Counted from the stretch's first letter, positions 51,997 through 62,126 are shown. The stretch: 64,000 nucleotides of DNA from Thiodiazotropha sp040791665 (GCA_040791665.1 JBFNNX010000037.1:1-64000), one strand, 5' to 3'. A program made the numbers and translations. The notes: generated by a model not told the origin, from the letters alone.

Positions 51997-53397
51997 ATGA
52001 TCAAGCTTTTTGGCATCTACATCTCTAAGGCAGTCGTCCTGCTTGGTGTCATAGAGATCCTTATCTTTTTTTCATCGATGTTTGGTGCGATATATCTGCG
52101 TCACAAATTCGGCACCAGTCCTATTCCCGTCGATACTGAGACCCTGAATAATCTGCCGACCATCTTCGCCGTGATCATGTTTTCGTCCATGACGGCATTG
52201 GGCCTTTACCAAAAGGGCTCAATGGCCTCCTCATCGGGGTTCCTGCTAAGGCTTATACTCGGGTTTCTGGTCGGTGGTTTGGTAATGTCTTTTTTCTTCT
52301 ATACCCTGCACCTGTTCCCAGTTTCCGAGCGCTCTCTGCTCACACACGGTTTTACCATATCGATACTGGGTATTCTCGTTGCCAGGACTCTGTTTGTCAG
52401 GGTTGCCTCGGACAAGACGTTGAAACGTCGCGTGTTGGTATTGGGTGTCGGGATAAACGCGGACCGTATCGAAGAGTCGGTCAAGGCCAAGGATACCGTG
52501 GGCATTGTCGTTGTCGGATATGTCAATCTGGGTGACCGAATCGAGTTGATCGATGAGGAGCGACAGGTTGTAAAGGACCAGACACTGCTCGAGATTTCAA
52601 ATCGTCTGGCGGTTGACGAGATCGTGGTGGCTGTCGATGACAGGCGCAAGAAACTGCCGAACCATGAACTTCTGGAGTGCAAGATTAAAGGGATTCAGAT
52701 ACTCGATCTGCTGACTTTTTTTGAGAAGGAACTTTCGATCATCAATATCGATCTGCTCTATCCAAGCTGGATGCTATATACCGATGGATATCGTCAAAGG
52801 GCCTTAAACCGGACCATAAAGAAAACTTTCGATATGACAGTGGGTATCGTGATTTTCATTGTGTCTGCGCCAATAATGGTCCTGGTTGCGCTTGCCAGCT
52901 TGATTGAGTCGGGTGGCAGGGATCCTATCCTCTATAGCCAGGTGCGAGTAGGCAAGAATGGAAAACTGTTCAAGGTTTATAAATTCCGCAGTATGCGTAC
53001 CGATGCGGAGGCTGACGGTGTCGCAAGGTGGGCAAGTAAGAACGACTCCCGCATTACTAGACTGGGTGGTTTTCTCAGAAAGACCCGCCTCGACGAATTG
53101 CCGCAGATTTTCAATATTTTGAATGGGGATATGAGCTTGGTAGGTCCTCGCCCGGAACGGCCGGAGTTTGTACTCCAGCTATCGAATGACATCCCATACT
53201 ATTTACAGCGCCACTGGGTCAAGCCGGGATTGACAGGTTGGGCACAGTTGCTCTACCCATACGGCGCATCCGAAGAGGATGCCAAGCGGAAGCTGGAGTA
53301 TGACCTCTACTATGTGAAGAATGCCAGCACGATGCTCGATTTCATTATTCTGTTACAGACCATCGAAGTGGTGCTGCTCGGTAAGGGCGCGCAATAA
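51997..53397 (+). CDS. Undecaprenyl-phosphate sugar phosphotransferase, exopolysaccharide/PEP-CTERM type
   Basis: 466 residues. The N-terminal half has four to five membrane helices and a CoA-binding-like domain (VLVLGVGINADRIEES). The C-terminal half is the bacterial sugar transferase domain, with a membrane anchor near residue 275, KVYKFRSMRTDAE, TRLDELPQIFNIL and LVGPRPERPEF. It resembles the TIGR03013 subfamily that starts exopolysaccharide synthesis in PEP-CTERM systems. No other polysaccharide gene lies nearby. I use ATG 51997 (MIKLFGIYISKAVVLL); a TTG at 51973 is an alternative. Confidence 0.88.
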   Translation: MIKLFGIYISKAVVLLGVIEILIFFSSMFGAIYLRHKFGTSPIPVDTETLNNLPTIFAVIMFSSMTALGLYQKGSMASSSGFLLRLILGFLVGGLVMSFFFYTLHLFPVSERSLLTHGFTISILGILVARTLFVRVASDKTLKRRVLVLGVGINADRIEESVKAKDTVGIVVVGYVNLGDRIELIDEERQVVKDQTLLEISNRLAVDEIVVAVDDRRKKLPNHELLECKIKGIQILDLLTFFEKELSIINIDLLYPSWMLYTDGYRQRALNRTIKKTFDMTVGIVIFIVSAPIMVLVALASLIESGGRDPILYSQVRVGKNGKLFKVYKFRSMRTDAEADGVARWASKNDSRITRLGGFLRKTRLDELPQIFNILNGDMSLVGPRPERPEFVLQLSNDIPYYLQRHWVKPGLTGWAQLLYPYGASEEDAKRKLEYDLYYVKNASTMLDFIILLQTIEVVLLGKGAQ

Positions 53398-53399
53398 CA

Positions 53400-55163
53400 T
53401 TATGCCATATTGGCAAGTTTCATCGCTTCTTCCTGAATCGAGACAGGACGCTCAAAGCGCAGCTTCTGAGAGTAGGGATAGACATCCGCCTGTATCCCTG
53501 CGGCAAGATTCTGTTGAGCCATCTGCCAATAGCGATAGTCGAAAAGCTCCGGATGCAGATCCATCAGTAACTTGCGGGTTTTGACATCCGTGGTCAAGAA
53601 GGTAATGAACTCTTCCGGAAAGACATCGTTGGGGTTGATGCTATACCAGGGTTCATCTCGGTAGAGATCCAGGGAACTTCGGGGAGGGGGGATCTTGCGA
53701 AAATTGACCTCACTGAGATAACAGATCTCGTCGTAATCGTAGAAAACGACCTTACCCTGACAATTGACACCAAAGTTCTTGAACAACAGGTCGCCGGGAA
53801 AGATATTCACGCCCATCAACTGTTTTAGCGCCAGTCCCCAATCATCAAGTATCTCTTTGCTCTGAGTCTCATCCGCATTTTGCAGAAAGAGATTGAGAGG
53901 CACCATCCGGCGTTCGATGTAGAGGTGCCTGATGACCAGCATGTCGCCATCGTATTCCAGTTGCGAGTCCACTGTCTCCTGCAGTTCCTTCAGCAATTTA
54001 GGTTCTATGCGATCGAGAGGCAGGGCGACATCCATGAAATCAAGCGTATCCGCCATGCGGCCAATACGATCGTGTTTCTTGACCTGTAGGTAACGTTCTT
54101 TTACCAGCTTGTGGGTGACCTCTTTTTGCGGTGGAAAACGGTCTCGAATCACTTTGAAGACATAGGGAAAAGAGGGGAGCGTAAATACCTGCATGACCAA
54201 TCCTGGAGTTCCGGCCGCGGTAACGAATAGATCATTACTTTCGGCAAGGTGGTTCAGCAGATCTCTATAGAACTCGTTCTTGGCCTGTTTGTGAAAACCG
54301 ATACTGTTATAGAGTTCGGCAAGGGTTTTGTAGGGCATGATGCTCTGCAGAAACTCCACCGTTGCCGTCGGCACCGGTGTCTTCGCCATGAAGTAGGCCC
54401 GCGCGAAGCTGAACACAGCCTCTACGTGGCGGCCCCGAATGAGCAGGGTGTCCACATACAGAGCACTGCTTTCATTATTGATCAGCGGCAGGATGAAGGG
54501 GCGAACCTTATTGTCATATACCATGCGCCCGATGATGTAAGCCGCCTTGTTTCGATAAAACGGTGATTCCAACAGATCGAAGCGTAAATCTGCCGGGAGC
54601 TCATCGAAACCGGCCTGCTCGAGCAGGGATTGGGCCACCCGCTCGCAGTCCCGCTTAATATCTTCGTAAGGGAGTGAAAAATAGAAGGCAGAGAGAATAT
54701 CCCAGATCGTTCCAGTCAATCCCCCATCAGCGACGTGGAAAGACATATAGACGCGATAACGTGCCGACAACTGACCCCGATCGACCTGGGATTCAATGAA
54801 GATCTTGTCGTTGTCGTAATACTTGCGGTCGAACAAGCGACAGAAGACTGAATTGTAAAAAGTCTCCGCAAGCTCCGGCCTGCTATGGGTCTTCAGCATG
54901 CCGGCGTAGGATTGCTTGACCTGCTGCCATAATTTCTCGTCCAGATCGTTGATAGCGAAGTTTACATGCAGTCGCTCTATCGCCTCCTGCACACGCAGAT
55001 CATAAAAGCTGATGCGTTTTGCAGAGGCCTCCCGTACCGCCTCCCAGTCCGCATGTTCGAAGCGCTGGCGGGCGGCACTGCTGATCTCCTGGAAAAAGGA
55101 GAAGTGTCGCTCGAACCCGGTAAGGATCGACTGTGCAATCTGGCGTGGATGGATTTGCATCAT
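53400..55163 (-). CDS. aceK: Isocitrate dehydrogenase kinase/phosphatase
   Basis: 587 residues, normal for AceK, which phosphorylates and inactivates isocitrate dehydrogenase to divert isocitrate into the glyoxylate bypass. Recognisable segments are the N-terminal regulatory part (IAQSILTGFERHFSFFQEIS), the kinase loop VFTLPSFPYVFKVIRDRFPP, and the acidic metal site GKVVFYDYDEICYLSEVNFR. It is divergent from aceB here, whereas in E. coli aceK is the last gene of aceBAK. It ends two bases after the sugar transferase stop, tail to tail. Confidence 0.95.
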   Translation of the reverse strand: MMQIHPRQIAQSILTGFERHFSFFQEISSAARQRFEHADWEAVREASAKRISFYDLRVQEAIERLHVNFAINDLDEKLWQQVKQSYAGMLKTHSRPELAETFYNSVFCRLFDRKYYDNDKIFIESQVDRGQLSARYRVYMSFHVADGGLTGTIWDILSAFYFSLPYEDIKRDCERVAQSLLEQAGFDELPADLRFDLLESPFYRNKAAYIIGRMVYDNKVRPFILPLINNESSALYVDTLLIRGRHVEAVFSFARAYFMAKTPVPTATVEFLQSIMPYKTLAELYNSIGFHKQAKNEFYRDLLNHLAESNDLFVTAAGTPGLVMQVFTLPSFPYVFKVIRDRFPPQKEVTHKLVKERYLQVKKHDRIGRMADTLDFMDVALPLDRIEPKLLKELQETVDSQLEYDGDMLVIRHLYIERRMVPLNLFLQNADETQSKEILDDWGLALKQLMGVNIFPGDLLFKNFGVNCQGKVVFYDYDEICYLSEVNFRKIPPPRSSLDLYRDEPWYSINPNDVFPEEFITFLTTDVKTRKLLMDLHPELFDYRYWQMAQQNLAAGIQADVYPYSQKLRFERPVSIQEEAMKLANMA

Positions 55164-55420
55164 TTTGGTGCGTTTCTTCGTTGCATGGCCATAAACTTGA
55201 GATATTTACTAAGGTTTAGCTGATTTTTTTGCACCGCACTATTTTTTTTATCAAAGCTAACTATTGATATTTTTTTGAAAATAATCTTGACCTTTTCACT
55301 ATGCTTTAACGCAGTGCACAAAAAATCGTGGACCTCAAGATTAGGGACACGATCAAAAGACAACTAATTCCATGCCCGCTCAAGGTGCGTGGCAAGAGTG
55401 AAACGAGGAGAGCAAAGATT

Positions 55421-57034
55421 ATGTCCAGCACGCCAACGGGTCTCAGGCGACAGCCACATGAGGTAAGAGTAACCGGCCCCATGGGCCCGGGTTTCGAAAC
55501 TGTCCTCACAGCGGAAGCCCTGCATTTCGTGGCTGAGCTTGAACGCCATTTCGGCAGCAGGCGGCGTGAGTTGCTGAAGCTCCGGGAAGCGAGGCAAGTG
55601 CGCCTGAATCGTGGTGAGCTACCCGATTTTCTTGAGCAAACCAGCGGCATCCGGCAATCGGAGTGGAAGGTTCGGCCGGCGCCGGCGGATCTGCAGGACC
55701 GGCGCGTGGAGATTACCGGCCCGGTTGATCGCAAGATGCTGATAAATGCGTTGAACTCAGGCGCCAAATGTTTCATGGCGGATTTGGAAGACGCACACTC
55801 GCCGACCTGGGAAGCTACGGTTGAGGGTCAGATCAACCTCAGGGAAGCGGTCAATCGGACTTTGTCCTATACCAGTCCGGAAGGCAAAGCCTATGCCCTC
55901 AAAGATGAGTTGGCGACGCTGATCGTTCGTCCCAGGGGATGGCACCTGGAAGAGAAACATGTACTGGTGGACGGGCGTCGCCTCTCCGCTGCTTTGTTCG
56001 ATTTCGGTCTCTATCTGTTTCATAACGCGAAAACCCTGCTCGATCGGGGTACCGGTCCCTATCTCTATCTGCCAAAGATGGAGAGCCATCTGGAGGCCCA
56101 ACTGTGGCGGGACATCTTTGCCTGGTCCGAAAACCAATTACATCTGGAGCTCGGGACGATCCGCTGTACGGTGTTGATCGAAACCATCACTGCAGTTTTC
56201 GAGATGGATGAAATCCTCTACGAGCTGCGTGACTATATCTGCGGTCTCAACTGCGGACGTTGGGACTACATTTTCAGCTTCATCAAGCGTTTTCACGCTC
56301 ATCCCGAATGTGTGCTGCCTGATCGCAGCCAAGTCACCATGTCCGTTCCCTTTCTGCGCGCCTATTCAAGGCTGCTGATCAATACCTGCCACCGCCGCGG
56401 CGCCCATGCCATGGGAGGTATGGCGGCACAGATCCCGATCCGTGACGATGCGGAAGCGGATGCCGAAGCCAAACAGAAGGTTCGCCAGGATAAGGAACGG
56501 GAAGCAGGTGACGGTCACGATGGCACATGGGTCGCCCATCCCGGGCTGGTGCCGATAGCAATGGAAGTTTTCGATAAACATATGCCTGGACCCAATCAGC
56601 TGGACCATACGGATGATGGATTGGTTATCGCCAACAGCGACCTGTTACAGGTGCCTGAAGGTGAAATAACCGAAGCGGGACTGCGTAACAATATCAGCGC
56701 TGCGCTGCGCTATATGGCCGCCTGGCTGGGTGGGCGCGGTGCCGTGCCGATTCATCATCTGATGGAGGATGCGGCAACCGCAGAGATTGCCCGGTCGCAG
56801 ATCTGGCAATGGATCCGCTACCCCAAAGGGGTGCTCAATGATGGCCGAGATGTCACCTATCAGCTTTTCGACCATGCAGTCAGCGATGAGCTGGAGCTGA
56901 TTCGGAAAGAGGCTGGTGAACTGGCTTATGAGACTGGCCGATACGAACTGGCGGCAACCCTGTTGAGACAAATCGTCGCGGCTGATGAATTTGAGGAGTT
57001 TCTAACCCTACCTGCCTATGAGCAACTCGACTGA
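55421..57034 (+). CDS. aceB: Malate synthase A
   Basis: Condenses glyoxylate and acetyl-CoA to malate. 537 residues from ATG 55421 (MSSTPTGLRRQPHEVRVTGP), with AGGAG 11 bases upstream. The A-type signature is seen in KCFMADLEDAHSPTWEATVE and the catalytic core in LHLELGTIRCTVLIETITAV and RGAHAMGGMAAQIPI. A longer start at 55328 adds 31 residues without homology. It pairs with aceA 51 bases downstream. Confidence 0.95.
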   Translation: MSSTPTGLRRQPHEVRVTGPMGPGFETVLTAEALHFVAELERHFGSRRRELLKLREARQVRLNRGELPDFLEQTSGIRQSEWKVRPAPADLQDRRVEITGPVDRKMLINALNSGAKCFMADLEDAHSPTWEATVEGQINLREAVNRTLSYTSPEGKAYALKDELATLIVRPRGWHLEEKHVLVDGRRLSAALFDFGLYLFHNAKTLLDRGTGPYLYLPKMESHLEAQLWRDIFAWSENQLHLELGTIRCTVLIETITAVFEMDEILYELRDYICGLNCGRWDYIFSFIKRFHAHPECVLPDRSQVTMSVPFLRAYSRLLINTCHRRGAHAMGGMAAQIPIRDDAEADAEAKQKVRQDKEREAGDGHDGTWVAHPGLVPIAMEVFDKHMPGPNQLDHTDDGLVIANSDLLQVPEGEITEAGLRNNISAALRYMAAWLGGRGAVPIHHLMEDAATAEIARSQIWQWIRYPKGVLNDGRDVTYQLFDHAVSDELELIRKEAGELAYETGRYELAATLLRQIVAADEFEEFLTLPAYEQLD

Positions 57035-57085
57035 GTTGGGGCGAGAGCAAAAACTAAACCAAACATACCACTGGAGAAACGACAG

Positions 57086-58408
57086 ATGACACGTAGAGAA
57101 CAGATCGAAGCCTTGCAGAAGGATTGGGCGGAAAATCCCCGCTGGACCGATGTGAAACGCGGTTACAGTGCAGAAGACGTAGTACGTCTTCGCGGCTCGG
57201 TACAACCTGAATACACCTATGCCAAGAATGGTGCCGAAAAGCTCTGGAAACTGGTTCATGGCGATGCCAAGAAGGGATATGTGAACTGCATGGGCGCGAT
57301 CACCGGCGGACAGGCGATGCAGCAGGCCAAGGCCGGTATCGAGGCGATCTATCTCTCCGGTTGGCAGGTGGCGGCGGACGGCAATACCTCCGAAACCATG
57401 TATCCGGACCAGTCACTCTACGCCTACGATTCGGTACCCACCATGGTGCGTCGTATCAATAGTGCCTTCAAACGTGCCGATGAGATTCAGTGGTCAAGGG
57501 ATATCGGATCGGAGGACGAAGGATATATCGACTACTTCCTGCCAATCGTTGCCGATGCCGAAGCCGGCTTCGGCGGTGTGCTCAACGCCTTTGAATTAAT
57601 GAAGAATATGATTGCCGCAGGTGCAGCCGGTGTGCATTTCGAAGATCAACTCGCGGCGGTTAAAAAGTGTGGTCACATGGGTGGCAAGGTATTGGTGCCG
57701 ACCCAGGAAGCGATACAAAAGCTGATCGCCGCGCGTCTGGCGGCCGATGTCATGGGTGTGCCCACCCTGGTGCTGGCGCGTACCGATTCCGAGGCAGCCA
57801 ACCTGTTGACCTCCGATGTGGATGCCAATGACCAGCCATTCCTCACCGGTGAACGGACCGACGAGGGATTCTATCGAGTCAAAAACGGTCTTGAACAGGC
57901 CATTTCTCGCGGTGTGGCCTATGCCCCCTATGCGGATCTGGTGTGGTGTGAGACAGGCACGCCCGACCTCGGTTTTGCCCGTGAATTCGCGCAGGCTGTA
58001 TTGGCGGAAAATCCCAACAAACTGCTGGCATACAACTGCTCGCCATCGTTCAACTGGAAAAAGAATCTGGACGACAAGACCATCGCCAAGTTCCAGGATG
58101 AACTGTCAGATATGGGTTACAAATATCAATTCATCACCTTGGCCGGTATCCACAACATGTGGTTCAACATGTTCGATCTTGCCTATGAATATGCCCGCGG
58201 TGAGGGTATGAAACATTATGTTGAGAAGGTTCAGCAACCCGAATTCGAGGCACGTGAAAAAGGTTATACCTTCGTCTCACACCAACAAGAGGTAGGGGCC
58301 GGATATTTTGACGATGTAACCACGGTTATCCAGGGTGGTGCGTCGTCAGTTACCGCATTGACAGGATCCACGGAAGAGGAGCAGTTCGACAGCGCGGCCG
58401 GTATGTAG
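57086..58408 (+). CDS. aceA: Isocitrate lyase
   Basis: Splits isocitrate to succinate and glyoxylate. 440 residues, the short proteobacterial form, with the catalytic signature KKCGHMGGKVLVPT at about 192-205, the TDSEAANLLTSDVDANDQPF loop, and YNCSPSFNWKKNL. It follows aceB in an operon and is followed by a strong terminator. Confidence 0.97.
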   Translation: MTRREQIEALQKDWAENPRWTDVKRGYSAEDVVRLRGSVQPEYTYAKNGAEKLWKLVHGDAKKGYVNCMGAITGGQAMQQAKAGIEAIYLSGWQVAADGNTSETMYPDQSLYAYDSVPTMVRRINSAFKRADEIQWSRDIGSEDEGYIDYFLPIVADAEAGFGGVLNAFELMKNMIAAGAAGVHFEDQLAAVKKCGHMGGKVLVPTQEAIQKLIAARLAADVMGVPTLVLARTDSEAANLLTSDVDANDQPFLTGERTDEGFYRVKNGLEQAISRGVAYAPYADLVWCETGTPDLGFAREFAQAVLAENPNKLLAYNCSPSFNWKKNLDDKTIAKFQDELSDMGYKYQFITLAGIHNMWFNMFDLAYEYARGEGMKHYVEKVQQPEFEAREKGYTFVSHQQEVGAGYFDDVTTVIQGGASSVTALTGSTEEEQFDSAAGM

Positions 58409-58502
58409 AGCCACTTTTCACACGCAGCTGATTTCGCATCAGTGCTCATACCCCTCCGAGGCTGTGCTGCTGCGTGTGTATTACCGTTTTTTCTGCCCTT
58501 CG

Positions 58503-58529
58503 GCCGCGCCACTGGCGCGGCTTTTTTTT
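58503..58529 (+). terminator. Intrinsic terminator after aceA
   Basis: GCCGCGCC (58503-58510), loop ACT, GGCGCGGC (58514-58521) and eight T. It closes the aceBA operon 95 bases after the aceA stop. Confidence 0.93.
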
Positions 58530-58574
58530 ATTAACGTAAATTGGTTAGGGCCTGTTAACAGGTACTAGTAGATT

Positions 58575-58791
58575 GGCCGCAAATGAACGCTAATTACCGC
58601 AAACAGTCGCGAATTGGATATGTCATTATATGTGGGATGAATGGTTTCTGACCCTTTTGTAAGGTTGAATTGAGATCTTATCGTTGTGCATGACGTGGCT
58701 GTAAGCGTGAGTATTTCGTGAGTCGTTTTCATTACGCAAACTGAACAAACCTTTCGCGTGAATTCGCGGTGATTGGCGTTCATTTGCGGCC
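58575..58791. repeat. Inverted-repeat intergenic element, copy 2
   Basis: A 217-bp element whose ends, 58575-58600 and 58766-58791, match as inverted repeats in 24 of 26 positions, both beginning GGCCGCAAATGAACGC. The arms share the AAATGnACGC and ACCGC blocks with the element at 5653-5778. It fills most of the gap between the aceA terminator and rraA and has no credible open frame. Confidence 0.72.
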
Positions 58792-58856
58792 TGTATTGTT
58801 TTCAGATTTTCCATGATAAGGGTAATACTGACTAAACGAAGCGTGAGGAGAGTAAC

Positions 58857-59351
58857 ATGAACCAGGCAGCAGGTGGTTTGAAGACGGCCGATCTCTACGA
58901 TGTCCATGAAGAGAACCTGCAGATCTGTAATCCAGGTTTGCGTCACTACGGAGGAGATGAAGCGTTCCATGGTCCCATAGCGACACTGAAGTGTTTTGAA
59001 GACAATTCGTTGGTGCGTGAACAATTGGATCAACCGGGGCAGGGTAGGGTGCTCGTGGTCGATGGTGGCGGGTCTCTGCGTTGCGCCCTGCTGGGTGACA
59101 TCTTAGCCAAGAAGGCGGTCGACAACGGTTGGGCCGGAGTCCTGGTGAATGGATGTATTCGCGATTCCGCTGAGATCGGCGAGATGTCTCTCGGGGTGAT
59201 GGCGCTGGCCACGAATCCACGCAAAAGCATTAAGAAAGGGATGGGGGAAACGGCTCTGGAAGTCAACTTCAGCGGCGTCACTTTCAGACCCGGAGAGTGG
59301 CTCTATGCCGATGAAGACGGCATCGTGGTGCTTGCGCATCCCGCGGTTTGA
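58857..59351 (+). CDS. rraA: RraA family protein (ribonuclease E activity regulator / HMG aldolase-like)
   Basis: A 164-residue trimeric-fold protein starting near LKTADLYDVHEENLQICNPG, with VLVVDGGGSLRCALLGDILA and GWAGVLVNGCIRDSAEI. RraA of E. coli inhibits RNase E; close relatives are metal-dependent 4-hydroxy-4-methyl-2-oxoglutarate aldolases, and this protein has the GCIRD segment that is shared by both. GAGGAG precedes the ATG. The 217 bases downstream show nothing recognisable. Confidence 0.92.
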   Translation: MNQAAGGLKTADLYDVHEENLQICNPGLRHYGGDEAFHGPIATLKCFEDNSLVREQLDQPGQGRVLVVDGGGSLRCALLGDILAKKAVDNGWAGVLVNGCIRDSAEIGEMSLGVMALATNPRKSIKKGMGETALEVNFSGVTFRPGEWLYADEDGIVVLAHPAV

Positions 59352-59568
59352 ATGTTGACTGTTGTGTTTGGCTGGGGATGTTTTTCTGTCCGGCCGTGGC
59401 ATCATTGGCTTTATGCAAAGCGACTACAATACGCCGATTCCGTGCCTGCTGAAGCTAAACTGCCCCAGCGGAATCCACTGGATCAGCATTAATGGGGCCT
59501 AATAGTGAAAAGCGTTTGAAATGTCTGTATAAACAATGACTGACACAAGCTGAACCCATGGTTTAACA

Positions 59569-60627
59569 ATGCTGTTACTCATTGTCTATGTACTCATAGC
59601 CCTAGGCTTTTCATTTCTTTGCTCCATAGCTGAGGCGGTCATTCTCAGCATCACCCATCCCTACATCTCTGTCCTTGGGCAGAAAGGTAGCGGGGCCGCG
59701 CCCATTTTGCGCGAGATGAAGAAGGATATTAATGACCCATTGGCAGCGATCCTTACTTTAAATACCACAGCGCATACCATCGGTGCCGCAGGAGCCGGAG
59801 CACAGGCTGCGGCGGTATTCGGCAGTGGCTATGTGGGCGTTGCATCCGCCGTGCTTACTTTCATGATACTGGTGTTTTCAGAGATCATTCCCAAGACACT
59901 GGGGGCCAATTACTGGCGTCAACTCGCTCCTGCCACTGCCTACACACTCAGATTTCTCATCTGGATACTCTATCCATTCGTAGTGATGTCGGCGTTGTTG
60001 ACGCGGTTACTCTCCCGGGAAGGCTCCCATGGCCATTTCCGCAAAGAAGAGTTTACCGCCATGGCGAAAGCCGGAGTTGAAGAGGGAAAACTCGACCTGC
60101 ATGAATCCCTCATACTTAAAAATCTCTTTCTCCTCAAGGAAACCCGTGTAACCGATGTCATGACTCCCCGTACAGTGGTGTTTTCTCTGGATGAGGCGCT
60201 CCTGGTCAGGGAGTATTTCGATAAGCACAACAGCAGCCGCTTTTCACGTATACCGGTCTACAGAGGCGATCGCGATCATGTTACCGGCTTCGTACTACGC
60301 AGCGATCTGCTGCTTTCACACGCCAGGGGGAATTCAGAAAACAGTCTGGATGTATATCGTCGTGATATGCCGGCACTGCCGGACACAAGCTCGTTACAGG
60401 CAGCCTTCGAACTTTTTATCGAAAAGCGTGGCCATATCATGCTGGTTGTGGATGAGTACGGCAGTATGGAAGGCATACTAACCCTGGAGGATATTCTCGA
60501 GACCATTCTTGGAATCGAGATTGTCGATGAGGGTGATCGCATCGACGATATGCGAAAACTGGCAAGACGGCTATGGAAGAAACGCGCAAACAGGATGGGG
60601 CTGGAAGTTGATGACGGGGATGAGTGA
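59569..60627 (+). CDS. CNNM-domain / CBS-pair membrane protein
   Basis: A 352-residue protein with an N-terminal DUF21/CNNM domain of about four helices (about 1-160; FLCSIAEAVILSITHPYI, VFSEIIPKTLGANYW) and a CBS pair (about 195-325; VTDVMTPRTVVFSL, LVVDEYGSMEGILTLEDILE). The family is linked to Mg2+/Co2+ homeostasis and was once called hemolysin-like. The C-terminal CorC_HlyC domain of longer members is missing, which is a known short form. Confidence 0.88.
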   Translation: MLLLIVYVLIALGFSFLCSIAEAVILSITHPYISVLGQKGSGAAPILREMKKDINDPLAAILTLNTTAHTIGAAGAGAQAAAVFGSGYVGVASAVLTFMILVFSEIIPKTLGANYWRQLAPATAYTLRFLIWILYPFVVMSALLTRLLSREGSHGHFRKEEFTAMAKAGVEEGKLDLHESLILKNLFLLKETRVTDVMTPRTVVFSLDEALLVREYFDKHNSSRFSRIPVYRGDRDHVTGFVLRSDLLLSHARGNSENSLDVYRRDMPALPDTSSLQAAFELFIEKRGHIMLVVDEYGSMEGILTLEDILETILGIEIVDEGDRIDDMRKLARRLWKKRANRMGLEVDDGDE

Positions 60628-60752
60628 CTGGGTATCAGCTACCGGGCACCTCGCTAACCCGGCAGTTCAGGGTTTCAAGATCGGGCTTTACGGGGGTACG
60701 GTTCTCAACCAGAGTGTGTTGAAAGCGGTCTAACAGGTTACTCAACGGTTGC

Positions 60753-62126
60753 CTAAGTTTTTAGTTCATAACAGGGTGAGTAGTCCCCTTGCAACTTCAT
60801 TCTGTTCTGTTCGGCAAAAGCGATCAACAACCTGTCCATGGCGGTGACGATTTCAGCGTCTCCATGGATGATGAAGGGACCATGCGTCTCAACTGCCCGT
60901 ATCCCATCCTCCTTCACATTCCCGGCAACGATACCGGAAAAAGCGCGCCGTAGATTGGCGGCCATTGCATATCCATCCTGACCTGCCGTCAAATCAAGTT
61001 CCGACATTGCTTTGTGTGTAGGTAAAAAGGGTTGCTGCAGGGCTGTTTCAATAAAGAGTCGCCAATTAAAATAGAAGGCGTCATTACCCTCGTAACGGTA
61101 GGCCCTAACGTGATCCATGGCATTGCCCAATGTGCCTGCCACAGCGACAGGGTCGTCAATGATGACGGAGTAGTAACTCTGCGCTTCAGAACCCAATGTT
61201 GCGCGGACAAAACGATCCATCTCGGTAAAGTAGTCTTTACTCTCGGTGGGGCCGGTCAATATCAGGGGAAAGACGTGTTCACTGTTGCGCGGATGCATGA
61301 GGATGCCTAGCAGATAGAGCAATTCCTCCATGGTGCCGGCCCCGCCGGGAAAGATAACGATACCGTGCCCAACGCGTACGAATGCTTCCAGACGCTTTTC
61401 GATGTCGGGCATGATAACCAGGTCGTTGACGATTGGGTTGGGCGGTTCGGATGCGATGATCCCAGGCTCAGTGATTCCGAGATAGCGGCCATTCCTGATA
61501 CGCTGCTTGGCATGCCCGATGGCCGCGCCTTTCATGGGACCTTTCATGGCGCCCGGTCCACAACCGGTGCAGACATTCAGTCCTCTCAGGCCCAATTGAT
61601 AGCCAACCTCCTTGGTGTAGTCATATTCACTTCTGCCGATAGAGTGTCCGCCCCAACACACCACCAGGTTCGGATCCATACCGGTGTGTAAAACCCGTGC
61701 ATTGCGCAGGATATGAAAAACGGCAGAGGTGATATGGCTCGAGTCGTTCGGATCGTAGAGTGAGTCGTGTTGAATTTCATTGTGGACATAGATGATGTCC
61801 CGCAGTACGGCGAATAGATGTTCCTGAATACCACGAATCATCTTGCTGTCGACGAAGGCGCTTCCAGGGGCGTTCTCCAGACGAAGTTGAATGCCCCTGT
61901 TTGTCTGCATCAAATGAATACCGAAATCGCGATAGGTCTCGAAAATTTCGCGCGCGTTATCGGTTTCACTGCCGCAGTTGAGTACTGCCAGGGCACAACG
62001 GCGAAACAGCCCGTAGAGACCGCGTGCACTGGTATCGAGCAAGGCGTTGACTTCCAGCTGCGACAGGACCTCTAGGCTGCCTTCGGGACGAACTGATGCG
62101 CTGAGTCTGGATGGCGTGGAGTTCAA
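60753..62126 (-). CDS. ppnN: Nucleotide 5'-monophosphate nucleosidase PpnN
   Basis: 457 residues of the YgdH type. The LOG-like core has GCGPGAMKGPMKGAAIGH and the signature PGGAGTMEELLYLLGIL, which bind the nucleotide and cut the N-glycosidic bond. A conserved N-terminal domain and a C-terminal extension are present, as in E. coli PpnN, which is activated by (p)ppGpp. It converges with the CNNM/CBS gene. Confidence 0.94.
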   Translation of the reverse strand: MNSTPSRLSASVRPEGSLEVLSQLEVNALLDTSARGLYGLFRRCALAVLNCGSETDNAREIFETYRDFGIHLMQTNRGIQLRLENAPGSAFVDSKMIRGIQEHLFAVLRDIIYVHNEIQHDSLYDPNDSSHITSAVFHILRNARVLHTGMDPNLVVCWGGHSIGRSEYDYTKEVGYQLGLRGLNVCTGCGPGAMKGPMKGAAIGHAKQRIRNGRYLGITEPGIIASEPPNPIVNDLVIMPDIEKRLEAFVRVGHGIVIFPGGAGTMEELLYLLGILMHPRNSEHVFPLILTGPTESKDYFTEMDRFVRATLGSEAQSYYSVIIDDPVAVAGTLGNAMDHVRAYRYEGNDAFYFNWRLFIETALQQPFLPTHKAMSELDLTAGQDGYAMAANLRRAFSGIVAGNVKEDGIRAVETHGPFIIHGDAEIVTAMDRLLIAFAEQNRMKLQGDYSPCYELKT

